DNA of 64,000 nt from JACQPU01 sp039961715 (GTDB lineage Bacteria > Bacteroidota > Ignavibacteria > UBA10030), in assembly GCA_039961715.1 (NCBI GenBank), contig JABRVW010000009.1:1-64000 (forward strand), given 5' to 3'. The position numbers and the translations under genes are program-made. Below the pieces are notes generated by a model that was not told the DNA's origin, did not search any database, and saw only the letters and a program-made list of their open reading frames with translations. Shown here in pieces: positions 53,044-62,349 of the stretch. The stretch's first letter is position 1; every line of letters begins with the position of its first letter.

Positions 53044-55850
53044 CAGAAATCCCATCCGAAGAAGAATTGATGGAAAATTCCCTTCTGGAACTTCGAGAGA
53101 TCCTGTTCAATCCTCTTGCCGATGTCGTATCTCAGTACGAGGAATCCGCCGAGGTTCATTCTGATCCCCGTTCCCACGCTCCCGAGAGTCTCTCGGTAGG
53201 AGCGGTCCCATGCACCGCCAAAGTCGGCAAACAGGGCTCCGCGGATGGAGCCGAAGGCAATTCCCCCAAACGGAAACCGAATGCCGAGCTGGTCGATGAA
53301 CGGAAAGCGAAGTTCATGGCTTGTGATCCAGAGTTTTTGTCCGCGGATCGACCACCGGCGCCAGCCGCGCAGGTCCCAGCTCCCACCCATGAAGAACCGC
53401 CTCGCCTCACGACCCTCATTGTACCACAGATTGAATCTCGAGGCAAACGCCGCGCGGTTCCCAAGGCGGAGATAGGACCGGTAATCCGCGATCACGGTAT
53501 AATAATTTACGTTGGAATATTGCACATCGCTCGTATAGGCGAGGGTGAGCTTCAGACGGTTGCCGTCGAGCGGACCCGTTGGCCCCCACAGCGAATTGTC
53601 CCAGACGAATGACAACGCGTTTGAAACCATCAGTGCCCGGCGCGGGATCTCGCCGGTGTAAATATCCTTGTCCGAATTGCTGACTGTAACGTTGCCCTCG
53701 AGCCGCTGAAACTTGGAGAGTGGATAGCTCAGAGCGAAATATCCGCCGAAGGATCTCTCATAATAGAAGACATCCGGGTCAGTCAGATCGTAGCGGTTTC
53801 CGGAAAAATGGAAGATGCCGTACGCGTAGTTCGCTCTTTGTCCAAGCGAAATGCGCGACATGGCAATGTTGAAGCTCTCGAGAAGCTCGGACGACGCTTG
53901 CGCGGTGTTGTAGATCAGAAAATAATAGAGATCGTTCCCAAGCACATCGCTCATGGCCAGGGCTGCCCCGCCCGCGGTGCCGAACACCGGATCCACGGAA
54001 ATCTGGCTCTGCGCAATATCGAGCTGGTAATCGCCCTCATAGTCAAACCGTTCCACCACGGCCTCGCCTTCGAGGCCATTGACCGTCCAGTGCCGGCCAT
54101 CGTGAAGAACGGCAATCGGGTGAAGGACAGCGGAGGAATCGTAACGCGCGAGAACGTCATCAATGCTCCGGAGCCGGAAGCTGAAATTTTCGAAGGATGC
54201 GAAGTACATCTCTCCATCATTTCCCCAGGCCGGATCGAACGCGGCCGTGGAAAACGACGTGATTTTTCGCATCGATTTTCGGCTCTCCTCCGTGCTCATG
54301 TCCATCATCCAGATGTTCTGCGCCCCATCCTTGTCCGATGTGAACGCCAGCCATCTGCCGTCCCTTGACCAGACGGGTGCATAGTAGCTCTCGGGGCCGG
54401 CGGTAAGATACCGAATGACGAGGGTCTTCATATCGAGCGTGAAGAGGTTGTATGCCCCTTCCCTTCCGTGGGGCGTGCGGTCGGAGCTGAACACGATCGT
54501 CGAGCCGTCGGGCGACCAGGCAGGGTCGCGGTCATCATAGAAATCGTTCGTAAGCTTCACCAGGTCGCGCGATCCGACGTCGAAGAGAAACAAGTCGTTG
54601 TTTCCGGACTTGTCGATCGACGAGAACACCAGACGTTTGCCGTCAGGCGACCAGCTGGGCGAGCCGAGAACCACCAGGCTCTTGAATCTGATCGTCTCCA
54701 CGAGTTCCTCGTTTGGAATGTTGTAAAAGTGGAGAACGTCGTTCTCTCCGCTTTTGGTGACAAAAGCGAGCGTACCGTCACTGGAAATATCGAGTTTGCT
54801 CTGGAACGGATGAAATGCTTCAAACTCATCCGACGTCTCACCTTTGATCACCACCTCCGGGTCGGGCTCCTTTTCATCAAGGTTCACCCGGTACACGCTG
54901 GTGTACCCCGTATAGTTGCCGATGTAATACAGCTCCCGTTTTCCGTCATGAGCATAGAACACCGGCTTGCTGTTGAATCCTTCATCCACGATTTTCCTGG
55001 TCACGCCGCTCGGCAGGTCGGAACCCTTCAGCATGGGATAGTAGCGCTTCTTCAGATAGTACATCCATTCCTCGTCGAACTCTTCATAATCCTTTCCGAT
55101 CGTGTGTTTCAAGACCTGGCTGAAAGAGGAGGATTTCCAGAAATTCTCGAAGAGGAGGAGGAGCTTTTCCTCGCCGTACCGTTCGGCGATGAACTCACAG
55201 ATCTGCTGTCCTTCCTTGTACATGAGGAAGCTTCCATAGATCCTGTCCATCGAGCTTACCGGCACCACATAATTATTGAGCACGGCGTCGCGAAGCACCA
55301 TTTCGGCCTGCGTGTCCCAGGAGGTGGACCAATACTCGGCGAGGCCTTCGGTAAACCAGAGCGGAGGGGTCCTGTCCTGTGTCTGGCGGTGGTCCAGGAG
55401 AACGCGATTGATCTTGCTGACGGTGAACACGTGCACCAATTCATGGCGGATGACATGCGCGAACTGCGCCGTGGATCCGTTGGAGGGAATGACAACGCGG
55501 CCTTTCAGAAACTCAAAGAACCCGCCGACACCTTCCGGAATGAATCCCGGTGTGACGTTGGTCTGCTGGAAATGGAGGTGGGAACTGTAGAAGATAAGGG
55601 GGATGCGCGTGGCGATCGAGTGATTGAACTTCTGCTTGAGTTCCCTGTACGCATCCTCTGCGAACGCAGCCCCGCGTTCTGCCAGCTCGCGCATCTCGGG
55701 ATAGAAATAAATGTCGAAGTGTTCGGTCTTCAGCACCTGCCACCGGAAGTCCGTGTATTGGACCTTGTTCCGCCCGAAGTAGTAGAACTGGGCCTCCGCA
55801 AGATTCGTCCACACGAACAACAGCGCACAGCCGACGAGGAAATGCTTCAT
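53043..55850 (-). CDS. Metallopeptidase-propeller-barrel outer-membrane protein
   Basis: A 935-residue exported protein with three parts. After the signal peptide (about 1-20) comes a peptidase-MA-like domain (about 30-270) with the zinc motif VIRHELVHVF and the third-ligand region WFTEGLAEYWS. Next are TolB/PD40-type propeller blades (about 290-590: SPSWSPDGKRLVFSSIDKSG, DPAWSPDGSTIVFSSDRTP, APVWSRDGRWLAFTSDKDG). Last is an Omp85 surface-antigen barrel (about 640-935; GGSWDLRGWRRWSIRGQKLW) ending in an aromatic Phe. It overlaps both the isomerase gene (four bases) and the BamB-like gene. Probable surface protease; substrate unknown. Confidence 0.85.
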   Translation of the reverse strand: MKHFLVGCALLFVWTNLAEAQFYYFGRNKVQYTDFRWQVLKTEHFDIYFYPEMRELAERGAAFAEDAYRELKQKFNHSIATRIPLIFYSSHLHFQQTNVTPGFIPEGVGGFFEFLKGRVVIPSNGSTAQFAHVIRHELVHVFTVSKINRVLLDHRQTQDRTPPLWFTEGLAEYWSTSWDTQAEMVLRDAVLNNYVVPVSSMDRIYGSFLMYKEGQQICEFIAERYGEEKLLLLFENFWKSSSFSQVLKHTIGKDYEEFDEEWMYYLKKRYYPMLKGSDLPSGVTRKIVDEGFNSKPVFYAHDGKRELYYIGNYTGYTSVYRVNLDEKEPDPEVVIKGETSDEFEAFHPFQSKLDISSDGTLAFVTKSGENDVLHFYNIPNEELVETIRFKSLVVLGSPSWSPDGKRLVFSSIDKSGNNDLFLFDVGSRDLVKLTNDFYDDRDPAWSPDGSTIVFSSDRTPHGREGAYNLFTLDMKTLVIRYLTAGPESYYAPVWSRDGRWLAFTSDKDGAQNIWMMDMSTEESRKSMRKITSFSTAAFDPAWGNDGEMYFASFENFSFRLRSIDDVLARYDSSAVLHPIAVLHDGRHWTVNGLEGEAVVERFDYEGDYQLDIAQSQISVDPVFGTAGGAALAMSDVLGNDLYYFLIYNTAQASSELLESFNIAMSRISLGQRANYAYGIFHFSGNRYDLTDPDVFYYERSFGGYFALSYPLSKFQRLEGNVTVSNSDKDIYTGEIPRRALMVSNALSFVWDNSLWGPTGPLDGNRLKLTLAYTSDVQYSNVNYYTVIADYRSYLRLGNRAAFASRFNLWYNEGREARRFFMGGSWDLRGWRRWSIRGQKLWITSHELRFPFIDQLGIRFPFGGIAFGSIRGALFADFGGAWDRSYRETLGSVGTGIRMNLGGFLVLRYDIGKRIEQDLSKFQKGIFHQFFFGWDF

Positions 55851-56902
55851 ACCTTTGCCAGCTCACCCTTCAGATAATCGATCACCTTCACGGGCGTCGG
55901 GTCCTGATTGTTCAGGATGGCGAGGTAGTAACTCACCCAATCGCCAAACTGGATCAACGAAAACATGCGTGCCAGCGGCGACGTGCCCGCGCTCCAGACC
56001 TCGCTCACGTGCGCGGCGTACTTTCCGGTGATCTCCTTCGTGAGCTCCTCCCGGAGAGCCACGCGTTTATGCGTGCCGCGGTCGCGGAGGAAGATCACTT
56101 CCATCTGCCTCATCAGAGGGGTCAGCACGTTCCAGCCCACAAGCTCATTATGGTTCATTTCCGGAAGCACATGTCCAAAGCAGAGTTGTTTCGCGTTCTC
56201 TGCGATCTGACCGCGCCATCGCACGTTGACGGCATCCAGATAATCGGTAGGGCTGTACACCACGGGCAGTCTGTCCTTGAGTTGCCGCGCAAGGCCAAGG
56301 GGGGCGTTCTCTGCAGAGTCCGGATCGGCATAGGTTCTGTTCCGTTCATCGAGCAGACGCACGGTTTCGCGGATTTCCCGCGTTTTCGGCTTCACGAATC
56401 CGCTCTTCGCAAGCACGACGAGCAGGGGGAAAAACGAATAGCCCAGAGCCGCCCGCGGCGAGAGGCCTGCGGGAATCGTCATCAGCGGCTGTTTGAGCCG
56501 CGCGGCTGTTTTGCCGATCGTGCCGCCTGTCGTAATGCAAAGGACTCGCGCCTTTCTCTTGACCGCATCCCTGTGTGCCGAGATCGTCTCCTCGGTGTTG
56601 CCGGAGTAGCTGGAGACGACAACCAGCGTCTTTTGCTTAACAAATGCCGGCAGAGAATAGTGCCGGTTGACCAGGAAGGGAATCTTCAGCTCGTCGGAAA
56701 GATAGGAACGGAGGAGGTCTCCTCCGATCGCAGAGCCTCCGAGGCCTGTCAGGACAATGTTTTCGATCCCGCGGGAGGCAACCTTGACGCCGGATCGCTC
56801 GCCGATCGAGACGGCATTCTCGATCTGACGCGGAAATTCCCTGATCCAATGGAACATCCCGGTTGGATCGAGCCGGGCGATGTCGGAGCTGAGGGAAGAC
56901 AT
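55847..56902 (-). CDS. Bifunctional phosphoglucose/phosphomannose isomerase
   Basis: Interconverts glucose-6-phosphate or mannose-6-phosphate with fructose-6-phosphate in the cytoplasm. The 351-residue SIS-fold protein is of the small PGI/PMI type: LTGLGGSAIGGDLLRSYL, the phosphate loop VVVSSYSGNTEETISAH, a third segment VLCITTGGTIGK and the C-terminal EMNHNELVGW containing the catalytic-type Glu/His. It is preceded by enzyme I (85-base gap with a word array) and overlaps the next gene by four bases. The sugar nucleotidyltransferase at 61.3 kb may use derived sugars. Confidence 0.93.
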   Translation of the reverse strand: MSSLSSDIARLDPTGMFHWIREFPRQIENAVSIGERSGVKVASRGIENIVLTGLGGSAIGGDLLRSYLSDELKIPFLVNRHYSLPAFVKQKTLVVVSSYSGNTEETISAHRDAVKRKARVLCITTGGTIGKTAARLKQPLMTIPAGLSPRAALGYSFFPLLVVLAKSGFVKPKTREIRETVRLLDERNRTYADPDSAENAPLGLARQLKDRLPVVYSPTDYLDAVNVRWRGQIAENAKQLCFGHVLPEMNHNELVGWNVLTPLMRQMEVIFLRDRGTHKRVALREELTKEITGKYAAHVSEVWSAGTSPLARMFSLIQFGDWVSYYLAILNNQDPTPVKVIDYLKGELAKV

Positions 56903-56906
56903 GAGG

Positions 56907-56924
56907 GGTTTCAGGTTCAGGTTT
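56907..56924. repeat. Short GGTTTCAGGTTC array before the isomerase gene
   Basis: GGTTTCAGGTTCAGGTTT, a short member of the word family seen at 22466 and 27569, four bases upstream of the minus-strand isomerase ATG, in the position of a ribosome site. Confidence 0.55.
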
Positions 56925-56987
56925 ATGTGTGCTTGTACTATTCGGGAGATCTGTTAATCAGTATCGACATCTCGCTTGTCACATCCC

Positions 56988-58769
56988 TCACTCTTGAATC
57001 CTCTCCTCCTCACGCGGAATGTCGGGCGAATATTTCTTCATGACATCCGCCAGATAGTTCTTCATCTCATCCTCGGTGACCATGGTCAATGCCTTCTTCG
57101 CGATCTTCTTTGCATCGCGGTATTTCACCGTGCGAATGATCTTCTTGATCTCCGGCAGGACTTTCGGCACCACGCTGAATTCATCGAGGCCGAGGCCCAG
57201 CAGCAGGATAGTCGCCAGGGGGTCGCCGGCCATCTCGCCGCACATTGCCACGCGCACCCTGGATTCCTTCCCGCGCTCGATGATCCTTCGGAGGAACCGC
57301 ACCACGGCGGGGTGAAACTCCTGGTAGAGCCCCGACACGATGTCGTTTCCACGGTCCACGGCGAGAAGATACTGAATGAGGTCATTCGTGCCAATGCTGA
57401 TGAAGTCGACTTCGCGGGCGAGATCCTCCACAATCACCGCCGCAGCGGGCACCTCGATCATGGTACCGATCCGCACCTTGTCGTCAAACGCCAGCCCGCG
57501 CGACCGGAGCTGTCCCTTGGCGTCTTCAACCAGTTCCTTCGCCCGGCGCAGCTCCTTGATGTTGCTGATCATTGGGAACATGATGCTTACGGTACGACGG
57601 TCGCTCACGCGGAGGATCGCGCGCAATTGTTCCAGGAAAATTTCCGGACGGTCGAGCATGACGCGGATGCCGCGCCAGCCCAGGAACGGATTGTTCTCCC
57701 GCGAGGTCTGCGAGGTCATGAACTTGTCGCCGCCGATGTCGAAGGTGCGAATCACCACCCGCTTTGGGTACATTGTATCGACGAGCATCCGGTATTCCCG
57801 GTACTGCTCCTCTTCATTGGGAAACACTTCACGGCCCAAAAGGAGGGATTCCGAGCGGTACAATCCAATTCCGTCGGCGCCCTGCAGCTTGATGAACTCA
57901 AGTTCCTCCGCCAGCTCCACGTTCGCGCTGAGCTCCACCCGTCGCCCATCCGGCGTCTCAGCAGGAAGATCCCGCAAGCCCGCAAGCCGCTCCTCGAACT
58001 CCCGGTACCTCTCCCGCTTCTCCTCGTACATCTTGATGGTATCCGGTGACGGGTTGACAACCACGACGCCGGCATATCCGTCCACGAGAATCCTGTCGCC
58101 GTTGTGCACGGCCGAGGTCAACTGCCTCAAACCCACGACGGCGGGGATTTTGAGGGCGCGCGCAAGAAGGGCCATGTGTGAGGTGACGCCGCCGACTTCG
58201 GTGACGTAGGCAAGGATCGTGTTGCGGCTCAGAATGAGCGCGTCGGCTGCGGCAAGGTTCGGGGCAACAATGACCGGAGAGCCATCGAGACGGGATATCA
58301 GTTTTTCATCACGGAGGTTCCGAAGGATCCGGTTGCGCACATCCTCCACATCGAGCGCCCGCTCCCGCGTGTACTCGTCGGTCGCCGCCACCATGACCCT
58401 CCGGTACTTCTCGATCTCGTCATGGACGATGTACTCCGCATTCTTCTGCTCGGCCAGAATGCGCTTCACGATTGCCTCGAAGAGCACCAGGTCCTCGAGA
58501 ATCATCAGCTGAGCTTCGAAGATCTTTGCCTGGTGATCGCCGAGTTTCTGCTTGGCAAACTCGTAGATCTTCGCCAGCTCCTTGCGCGAGCGGTCCACGG
58601 CTGAACGGAGCCGGTGGATCTCCGCGTCCAGATGTCCGGCCTCCACGGAGTTTTCGCTGATCACGGGCGTCTGCTTTTGAAAGATGTACGCCGGGCCCCA
58701 GACAATGCCGGCCGACGCCGCAATGCCGCGGAAGACAACTTCCTGTCGTATCGGCTCCGTGGGGGTCAT
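56988..58769 (-). CDS. ptsI: PTS enzyme I (phosphoenolpyruvate-protein phosphotransferase)
   Basis: Transfers phosphate from PEP to HPr. The 593-residue enzyme has the N-terminal domain (FRGIAASAGIVWGPAYIF), the active-site histidine in GGVTSHMALLAR (His198), and the PEP-binding TIM barrel with SLLLGREVFPNEEEQY, RTFDIGGDKF, FLGWRGIRVML, SIGTNDLIQYLLAVDRGN and AMCGEMAGDP. The family-typical Cys in AMCGEMA is present. No N-terminal GAF domain, so it is not PtsP. The start overlaps HPr by four bases. No EIIA, EIIB or EIIC is in the window, so a regulatory role is likely. Confidence 0.95.
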   Translation of the reverse strand: MTPTEPIRQEVVFRGIAASAGIVWGPAYIFQKQTPVISENSVEAGHLDAEIHRLRSAVDRSRKELAKIYEFAKQKLGDHQAKIFEAQLMILEDLVLFEAIVKRILAEQKNAEYIVHDEIEKYRRVMVAATDEYTRERALDVEDVRNRILRNLRDEKLISRLDGSPVIVAPNLAAADALILSRNTILAYVTEVGGVTSHMALLARALKIPAVVGLRQLTSAVHNGDRILVDGYAGVVVVNPSPDTIKMYEEKRERYREFEERLAGLRDLPAETPDGRRVELSANVELAEELEFIKLQGADGIGLYRSESLLLGREVFPNEEEQYREYRMLVDTMYPKRVVIRTFDIGGDKFMTSQTSRENNPFLGWRGIRVMLDRPEIFLEQLRAILRVSDRRTVSIMFPMISNIKELRRAKELVEDAKGQLRSRGLAFDDKVRIGTMIEVPAAAVIVEDLAREVDFISIGTNDLIQYLLAVDRGNDIVSGLYQEFHPAVVRFLRRIIERGKESRVRVAMCGEMAGDPLATILLLGLGLDEFSVVPKVLPEIKKIIRTVKYRDAKKIAKKALTMVTEDEMKNYLADVMKKYSPDIPREEERIQE

Positions 58770-59035
58770 GTCGGTTCGTCGAACGCCCTGTCGAATAGTT
58801 GCAGAATCGCCTCTGCAGCCTCCTCCTCGTCCGGTCCGCTGAATCTCAGGAGAAGCTTCGCCCCCTGCTCCGCCGCAAGCGTCATTACGCCGATGATGCT
58901 CTTCCCGTTGATCTCAAAACCGTCCTTGGCAATCAAAAAGTCCGCTTTGAACTTCGCCGCCAGCTTCACCAGCGTCGCCGCAGGCCTTGTATGCAGGCCG
59001 GCACGGTTCTTAATGACTACCTCACGTTCGATCAT
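58766..59035 (-). CDS. ptsH: PTS phosphocarrier HPr
   Basis: An 89-residue phosphocarrier. From ATG 59035 the sequence is EREVVIKNRAGLHTRPA with the phosphoacceptor exactly at His15, and GKSIIGVMTLA with a serine exactly at position 46, the regulatory site for HPr kinase. The upstream frame through the repeat array is not HPr-like and is excluded. It overlaps enzyme I. No HPr kinase gene is in the window. Confidence 0.96.
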   Translation of the reverse strand: MIEREVVIKNRAGLHTRPAATLVKLAAKFKADFLIAKDGFEINGKSIIGVMTLAAEQGAKLLLRFSGPDEEEAAEAILQLFDRAFDEPT

Positions 59036-59090
59036 GCCAAGAAAATGGGAGTGGGTGAACGCCTGTCGGATATTCGTTCTTGGAATCTCC

Positions 59091-59134
59091 ACCCAATAAC
59101 CAATCACCAACAACCAATAACCAATACCTAATAC
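59091..59134. repeat. CAACCAATAA word array between the prenyl synthase and HPr
   Basis: CCAATAACCAATCACCAACAACCAATAACCAATACC: seven- to eight-base units of CCAATAA/CCAACAA. Its right end covers the last codons and stop of the prenyl synthase (59128-59130). The word recurs at 63723-63761. Confidence 0.7.
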
Positions 59135-60105
59135 TGTCTGTTCAACAACATATCCGTGAACCAGAACAACATGTCCCTGGCTTCCGACGGCTTGAGTTTC
59201 AGCAAGTGCCCCTTCGCCTCCGCGATGTCCGCCTTGATCCTCCGACCTGCGGAATCGATCGCACCTGTTTCGTGAAAGATCCTCCTGCACTCACGCACCA
59301 TGGCCTTCGTCGCTCTCCCGTTCGAAAGAACCTTCTTCAGGAACTGCCTGTCCTTGCCCCGCGCCACGCGCAGTGCGTCCAGCAAAAGAAACGTCTTCTT
59401 TCCTTCCCTCAAATCACTGCCGATCGATTTGCCGAACTTCTTTTCATCGCCCACCACATCGAGCAGGTCGTCCTGGATCTGAAATGCACGTCCCACCAAC
59501 CCGCCATACGTCTTCAGCGCCTGCACCTCCACCTCTGTTCCTCCTCCGATCAACGCGCCGATTTCCGTGGCCGCCGCCACCATCATGCCCGTCTTCTTCC
59601 TGATCATCAAAAGGTATTCCTCCACAGACACGGAGGCCCGGCGTTCGAACTCCTTGTCATACGCCTGTCCTTCGCATACCTCCACCACCCCCTCGGTAAA
59701 GACGGCTGCGATGTCGCGAATTCTCGACGACTCCGTTTTCAGAAGAATCCGGTATGCAAGCGCCAGCAATTCGTCGCCGACGAGGATTGCAGTGTGTTGA
59801 TCCCACCTGGTGTGCACGGTGGGGCGCCCGCGCCGTGATGACGCATTGTCCATGATATCGTCATGCACCAGCGTGAAGTTGTGGAGGATCTCGATGCCGG
59901 CGCCGGCATGGAGAGCCCGCTCAGCTGGCCCGCCAACAGCTTCGCAAGCGAGGAGCACAAGGATCGGTCTGATGCGCTTTCCCCCGCCGGCCAGCACGTA
60001 CGTCAGTGGCTTGTAGAGCGAGCGCGGTTGGGTTTGTCCGACCGCTTCGACCAGATACCGGTCCACGCGCCGCTTGTAATCGAGATACCGTTGTTGAAAG
60101 TCCAT
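59128..60105 (-). CDS. Polyprenyl (geranylgeranyl/farnesyl-type) diphosphate synthase
   Basis: Builds C15-C20 (or longer) isoprenoid diphosphates from IPP and allylic primers. The 325-residue trans-prenyltransferase has GGKRIRP near 41-47, the first aspartate-rich motif HDDIMDNASSRRGRP (Asp82-Asp86), and the second FQIQDDLLDVVGD near 210. Two residues before the first motif is Leu, and the residues five before it are Phe-Thr; product length cannot be fixed from this alone, so ispA versus ggpS is open. It is 36 bases after fni. Stop codon lies inside the CCAATAA array. Confidence 0.93.
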   Translation of the reverse strand: MDFQQRYLDYKRRVDRYLVEAVGQTQPRSLYKPLTYVLAGGGKRIRPILVLLACEAVGGPAERALHAGAGIEILHNFTLVHDDIMDNASSRRGRPTVHTRWDQHTAILVGDELLALAYRILLKTESSRIRDIAAVFTEGVVEVCEGQAYDKEFERRASVSVEEYLLMIRKKTGMMVAAATEIGALIGGGTEVEVQALKTYGGLVGRAFQIQDDLLDVVGDEKKFGKSIGSDLREGKKTFLLLDALRVARGKDRQFLKKVLSNGRATKAMVRECRRIFHETGAIDSAGRRIKADIAEAKGHLLKLKPSEARDMLFWFTDMLLNRQY

Positions 60106-60141
60106 TCGATGTCCCCCGGAAGGTTGGCTGATGATGGTTTG

Positions 60142-61200
60142 TCAGCTTCTCGATACCAACTGTTTGGTTTGAAGGTCCTTCACTGTTCGCGAACCGGTCA
60201 GAAACATCGCTCCGCGGAGCTGTCTGGCCCAGGCATCGACTTCGGCCAGCAATGCTTTGGTTCCCCCTTGCTCCAGCACCTTGAGTATCGGGCGTGCGGC
60301 GGCGGCCAGATCGGCTCCAAGCGCGATCGACTTCGCCACGTCGAGTCCGGATCCAATGCCGCCCGAGGCGATCACGGTCAATGCGGGCTGGAGGGATCGA
60401 AGAGCACACACGTCTCGCAACGCGTCGGCGGTGGAAATCCCCCAGTCCCAGAACGGTGCCGCAAAATCGCTTACGGGCTTCTTTCTGCGGCGCGTCCCGT
60501 TGCGGCGGAGAATCTCCACACCAGCCCAACTCGTTCCGCCCGCTCCCGCAACGTCAATGATCCGGACCCCCGCGTCAATCAGCCTCCGGGCCACTTCGGC
60601 CGAAATCCCCGCGCCAATCTCCTTGACAATTACGGGAATCGGAAGCTCCCTCACCAGCATCTCGATGCCCTTGAGAACCCCCCGGAACTGAGGATTCCCT
60701 TCGGGCTGGAGGAACTCTTGCAGAGGATTCAGATGAACGGCAAACCCGTCGGCGCCGATCAGATCAGCAAGACGCTGTACCGGATCGGCCGTGCGCAGTT
60801 TCGCCACCTCAGCCGCCCCAATGTTGCCGAACACCGGAATGGAGGGCGCTACGTCCCGTACCACGCTGTAGGAACGGTGGTGCAATCTATCCTCGATTGC
60901 CTGGCGCTGACTGCCCACTCCCATGGCAAGCCCGCGTTCCGCGCACACTTCCGCCAGGCCGCGGTTGATCCTCACCGCATCGCGATACCCGCCGGTCATG
61001 CTCGACACAATGAGGGGCAATCTCACCGGCTTGCCGAGGAAGGTCGATGATAGATCGACTTCGTCCAGATCAAGCTCTGGAAGCGCGTTGTGCACGAAGT
61101 CGAACCTCTCGAATCCCGATGACTTTCCCTTGAAGGAAACGTCGTTGGAGAGAGTAATTCGGACGTGCTGCTCTTTGCGGGATGATGTCGGGGATTTCAT
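60142..61200 (-). CDS. fni: Type 2 isopentenyl-diphosphate delta-isomerase
   Basis: FMN- and NADPH-dependent isomerase of IPP and DMAPP, 352 residues. Seen: FVHNALPELDLDEVDLSSTF, LPLIVSSMTGGY (FMN loop), GVGSQRQAIED, IPVFGNIGAAEVAK, HLNPLQEFLQPEGN, PVIVKEIGAGIS, DVAGAGGTSWAGVE and the glycine-rich IASGGIGSGLDVAKSIALGA. ATG 61200 is preferred to the TTG three bases upstream: GAGG lies about seven bases before it. It is the first gene of the isoprenoid-PTS run and is divergent from the nucleotidyltransferase. Confidence 0.96.
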   Translation of the reverse strand: MKSPTSSRKEQHVRITLSNDVSFKGKSSGFERFDFVHNALPELDLDEVDLSSTFLGKPVRLPLIVSSMTGGYRDAVRINRGLAEVCAERGLAMGVGSQRQAIEDRLHHRSYSVVRDVAPSIPVFGNIGAAEVAKLRTADPVQRLADLIGADGFAVHLNPLQEFLQPEGNPQFRGVLKGIEMLVRELPIPVIVKEIGAGISAEVARRLIDAGVRIIDVAGAGGTSWAGVEILRRNGTRRRKKPVSDFAAPFWDWGISTADALRDVCALRSLQPALTVIASGGIGSGLDVAKSIALGADLAAAARPILKVLEQGGTKALLAEVDAWARQLRGAMFLTGSRTVKDLQTKQLVSRS

Positions 61201-61216
61201 CAAGCACCCTCAGGGC

Positions 61217-61245
61217 ATAATAGCGAATTGGGTGCCGAGAATCAA
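61217..61245 (-). promoter_or_regulatory. Promoter for fni
   Basis: On the minus strand TTGATT (61240-61245), 17 bases, TATTAT (61217-61222). Transcription should begin near 61210, leaving a leader of about 10 bases before ATG 61200. Confidence 0.6.
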
Positions 61246-61282
61246 GGTAAGTACCCGCTGACGCCATCGAAGAGAAAATCAT

Positions 61283-61311
61283 TTGTTTGAGAGAAAAATG
61301 TTCAGTACTTT
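61283..61311 (+). promoter_or_regulatory. Candidate promoter for the nucleotidyltransferase
   Basis: TTGTTT (61283-61288), 17 bases, TACTTT (61306-61311). Leader of about 46 bases to ATG 61364. Weaker boxes than the others. Confidence 0.45.
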
Positions 61312-61363
61312 TATGATTGTTTTTGTTTCACCCAACCGAATTCACAACGGATCCAGTCAGCGC

Positions 61364-62338
61364 ATGAGAGCCATTGTACCGGTCGCCGGCGTCGGCAGCC
61401 GCCTCCGGCCGCACACCTATACCGTCCCCAAGGTGCTGATCAATGTCGCCGGGAAGCCCATCATCGGCCATATCATGGACCGGCTGATTGAGCACGGGGT
61501 GGATGAGGCGACGATCGTGATCGGCTACCTGGGGGAAAAGATCCGGGAATACATTCTGAAGAATTACCAGATCAAGGTCGACTTCGTGGAGCAGGAGGAA
61601 CGGCTGGGCCTGGGCCATGCGATCTTTCTCTCCCGTCACACGGTCTCCCGTGATCCCATTCTGATCATCCTCGGCGACACCATCTTTGATGCCGACCTGA
61701 AGAGGATGATGTCGAGCAATCATTCCGTTCTCGGCGTCCATAAGGTCGAGGATGCCAGACGATTCGGAGTGGCGGAAATCACCGACGGCTTCATTGCCAG
61801 GCTCGTCGAAAAGCCGGAGAATCCGAAGAGCAATCTGGCCGTGGTGGGCCTGTATTACATCAAACAGCCCCAGGTGCTGATCGACTGCCTGAAGGAGTTG
61901 ATCAAGACCAACGTGCGCACAAAGGGGGAATTCCAACTGACCGATGCCTTGCAGATGATGATCGACAAGGGCGAGAAAATGAAAACGTTCGATATCCAGG
62001 GCTGGTACGATTGCGGCAAGCCGGAGACGCTCCTCGAAACAAACAGGATCCTCCTTGCCAACGCCGCCCCGCCCACCACTCGGAAGGGGGTGCTCCTTCA
62101 GCCTCCGGTGTTCATTTCTCCCGAGGCTGTGGTGAAGAATTCCGTCATCGGACCGAACACAACCATTGCGGCCGGAGCCGAAGTGGAGAACGCCATCGTC
62201 AGAAATTCGATCATCAGCGAAGACGCCCGCGTTTCAGACGCCCTGCTCGAGGATTCGATTGTCGGAAGCAACGCGGTGGTGAGGGGAAGCTATAAGAGAA
62301 TAAATATTGGAGATTCGTCAGAGCTGGAGTTCTATTGA
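61364..62338 (+). CDS. Sugar-phosphate nucleotidyltransferase
   Basis: Activates a sugar-1-phosphate with an NTP. From ATG 61364 the product has 324 residues: the nucleotidyltransferase signature MRAIVPVAGVGSRLRPHT and PKVLINVAGKPIIGHIM, LIILGDTIFDADL as the metal/acceptor loop, VEKPENPKSN and WYDCGKPETLLETNR, then a C-terminal left-handed-helix tail (SVIGPNTTIAAGAEVENAIV). It resembles glucose-1-phosphate thymidylyltransferase or the archaeal bifunctional type; the sugar cannot be assigned. In-frame starts at 61283 and 61313 give nonconserved extensions and would lie in the promoter. No strong ribosome site is seen. Confidence 0.88.
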   Translation: MRAIVPVAGVGSRLRPHTYTVPKVLINVAGKPIIGHIMDRLIEHGVDEATIVIGYLGEKIREYILKNYQIKVDFVEQEERLGLGHAIFLSRHTVSRDPILIILGDTIFDADLKRMMSSNHSVLGVHKVEDARRFGVAEITDGFIARLVEKPENPKSNLAVVGLYYIKQPQVLIDCLKELIKTNVRTKGEFQLTDALQMMIDKGEKMKTFDIQGWYDCGKPETLLETNRILLANAAPPTTRKGVLLQPPVFISPEAVVKNSVIGPNTTIAAGAEVENAIVRNSIISEDARVSDALLEDSIVGSNAVVRGSYKRINIGDSSELEFY

Positions 62339-62349
62339 GACATTCTGAG

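Noticed and set aside
59036..59290. Long N-terminal extension of HPr
   Set aside because: The extra frame crosses the CCAATAA array and the prenyl synthase gene. HPr numbering (His15, Ser46) is exact when starting at 59035.
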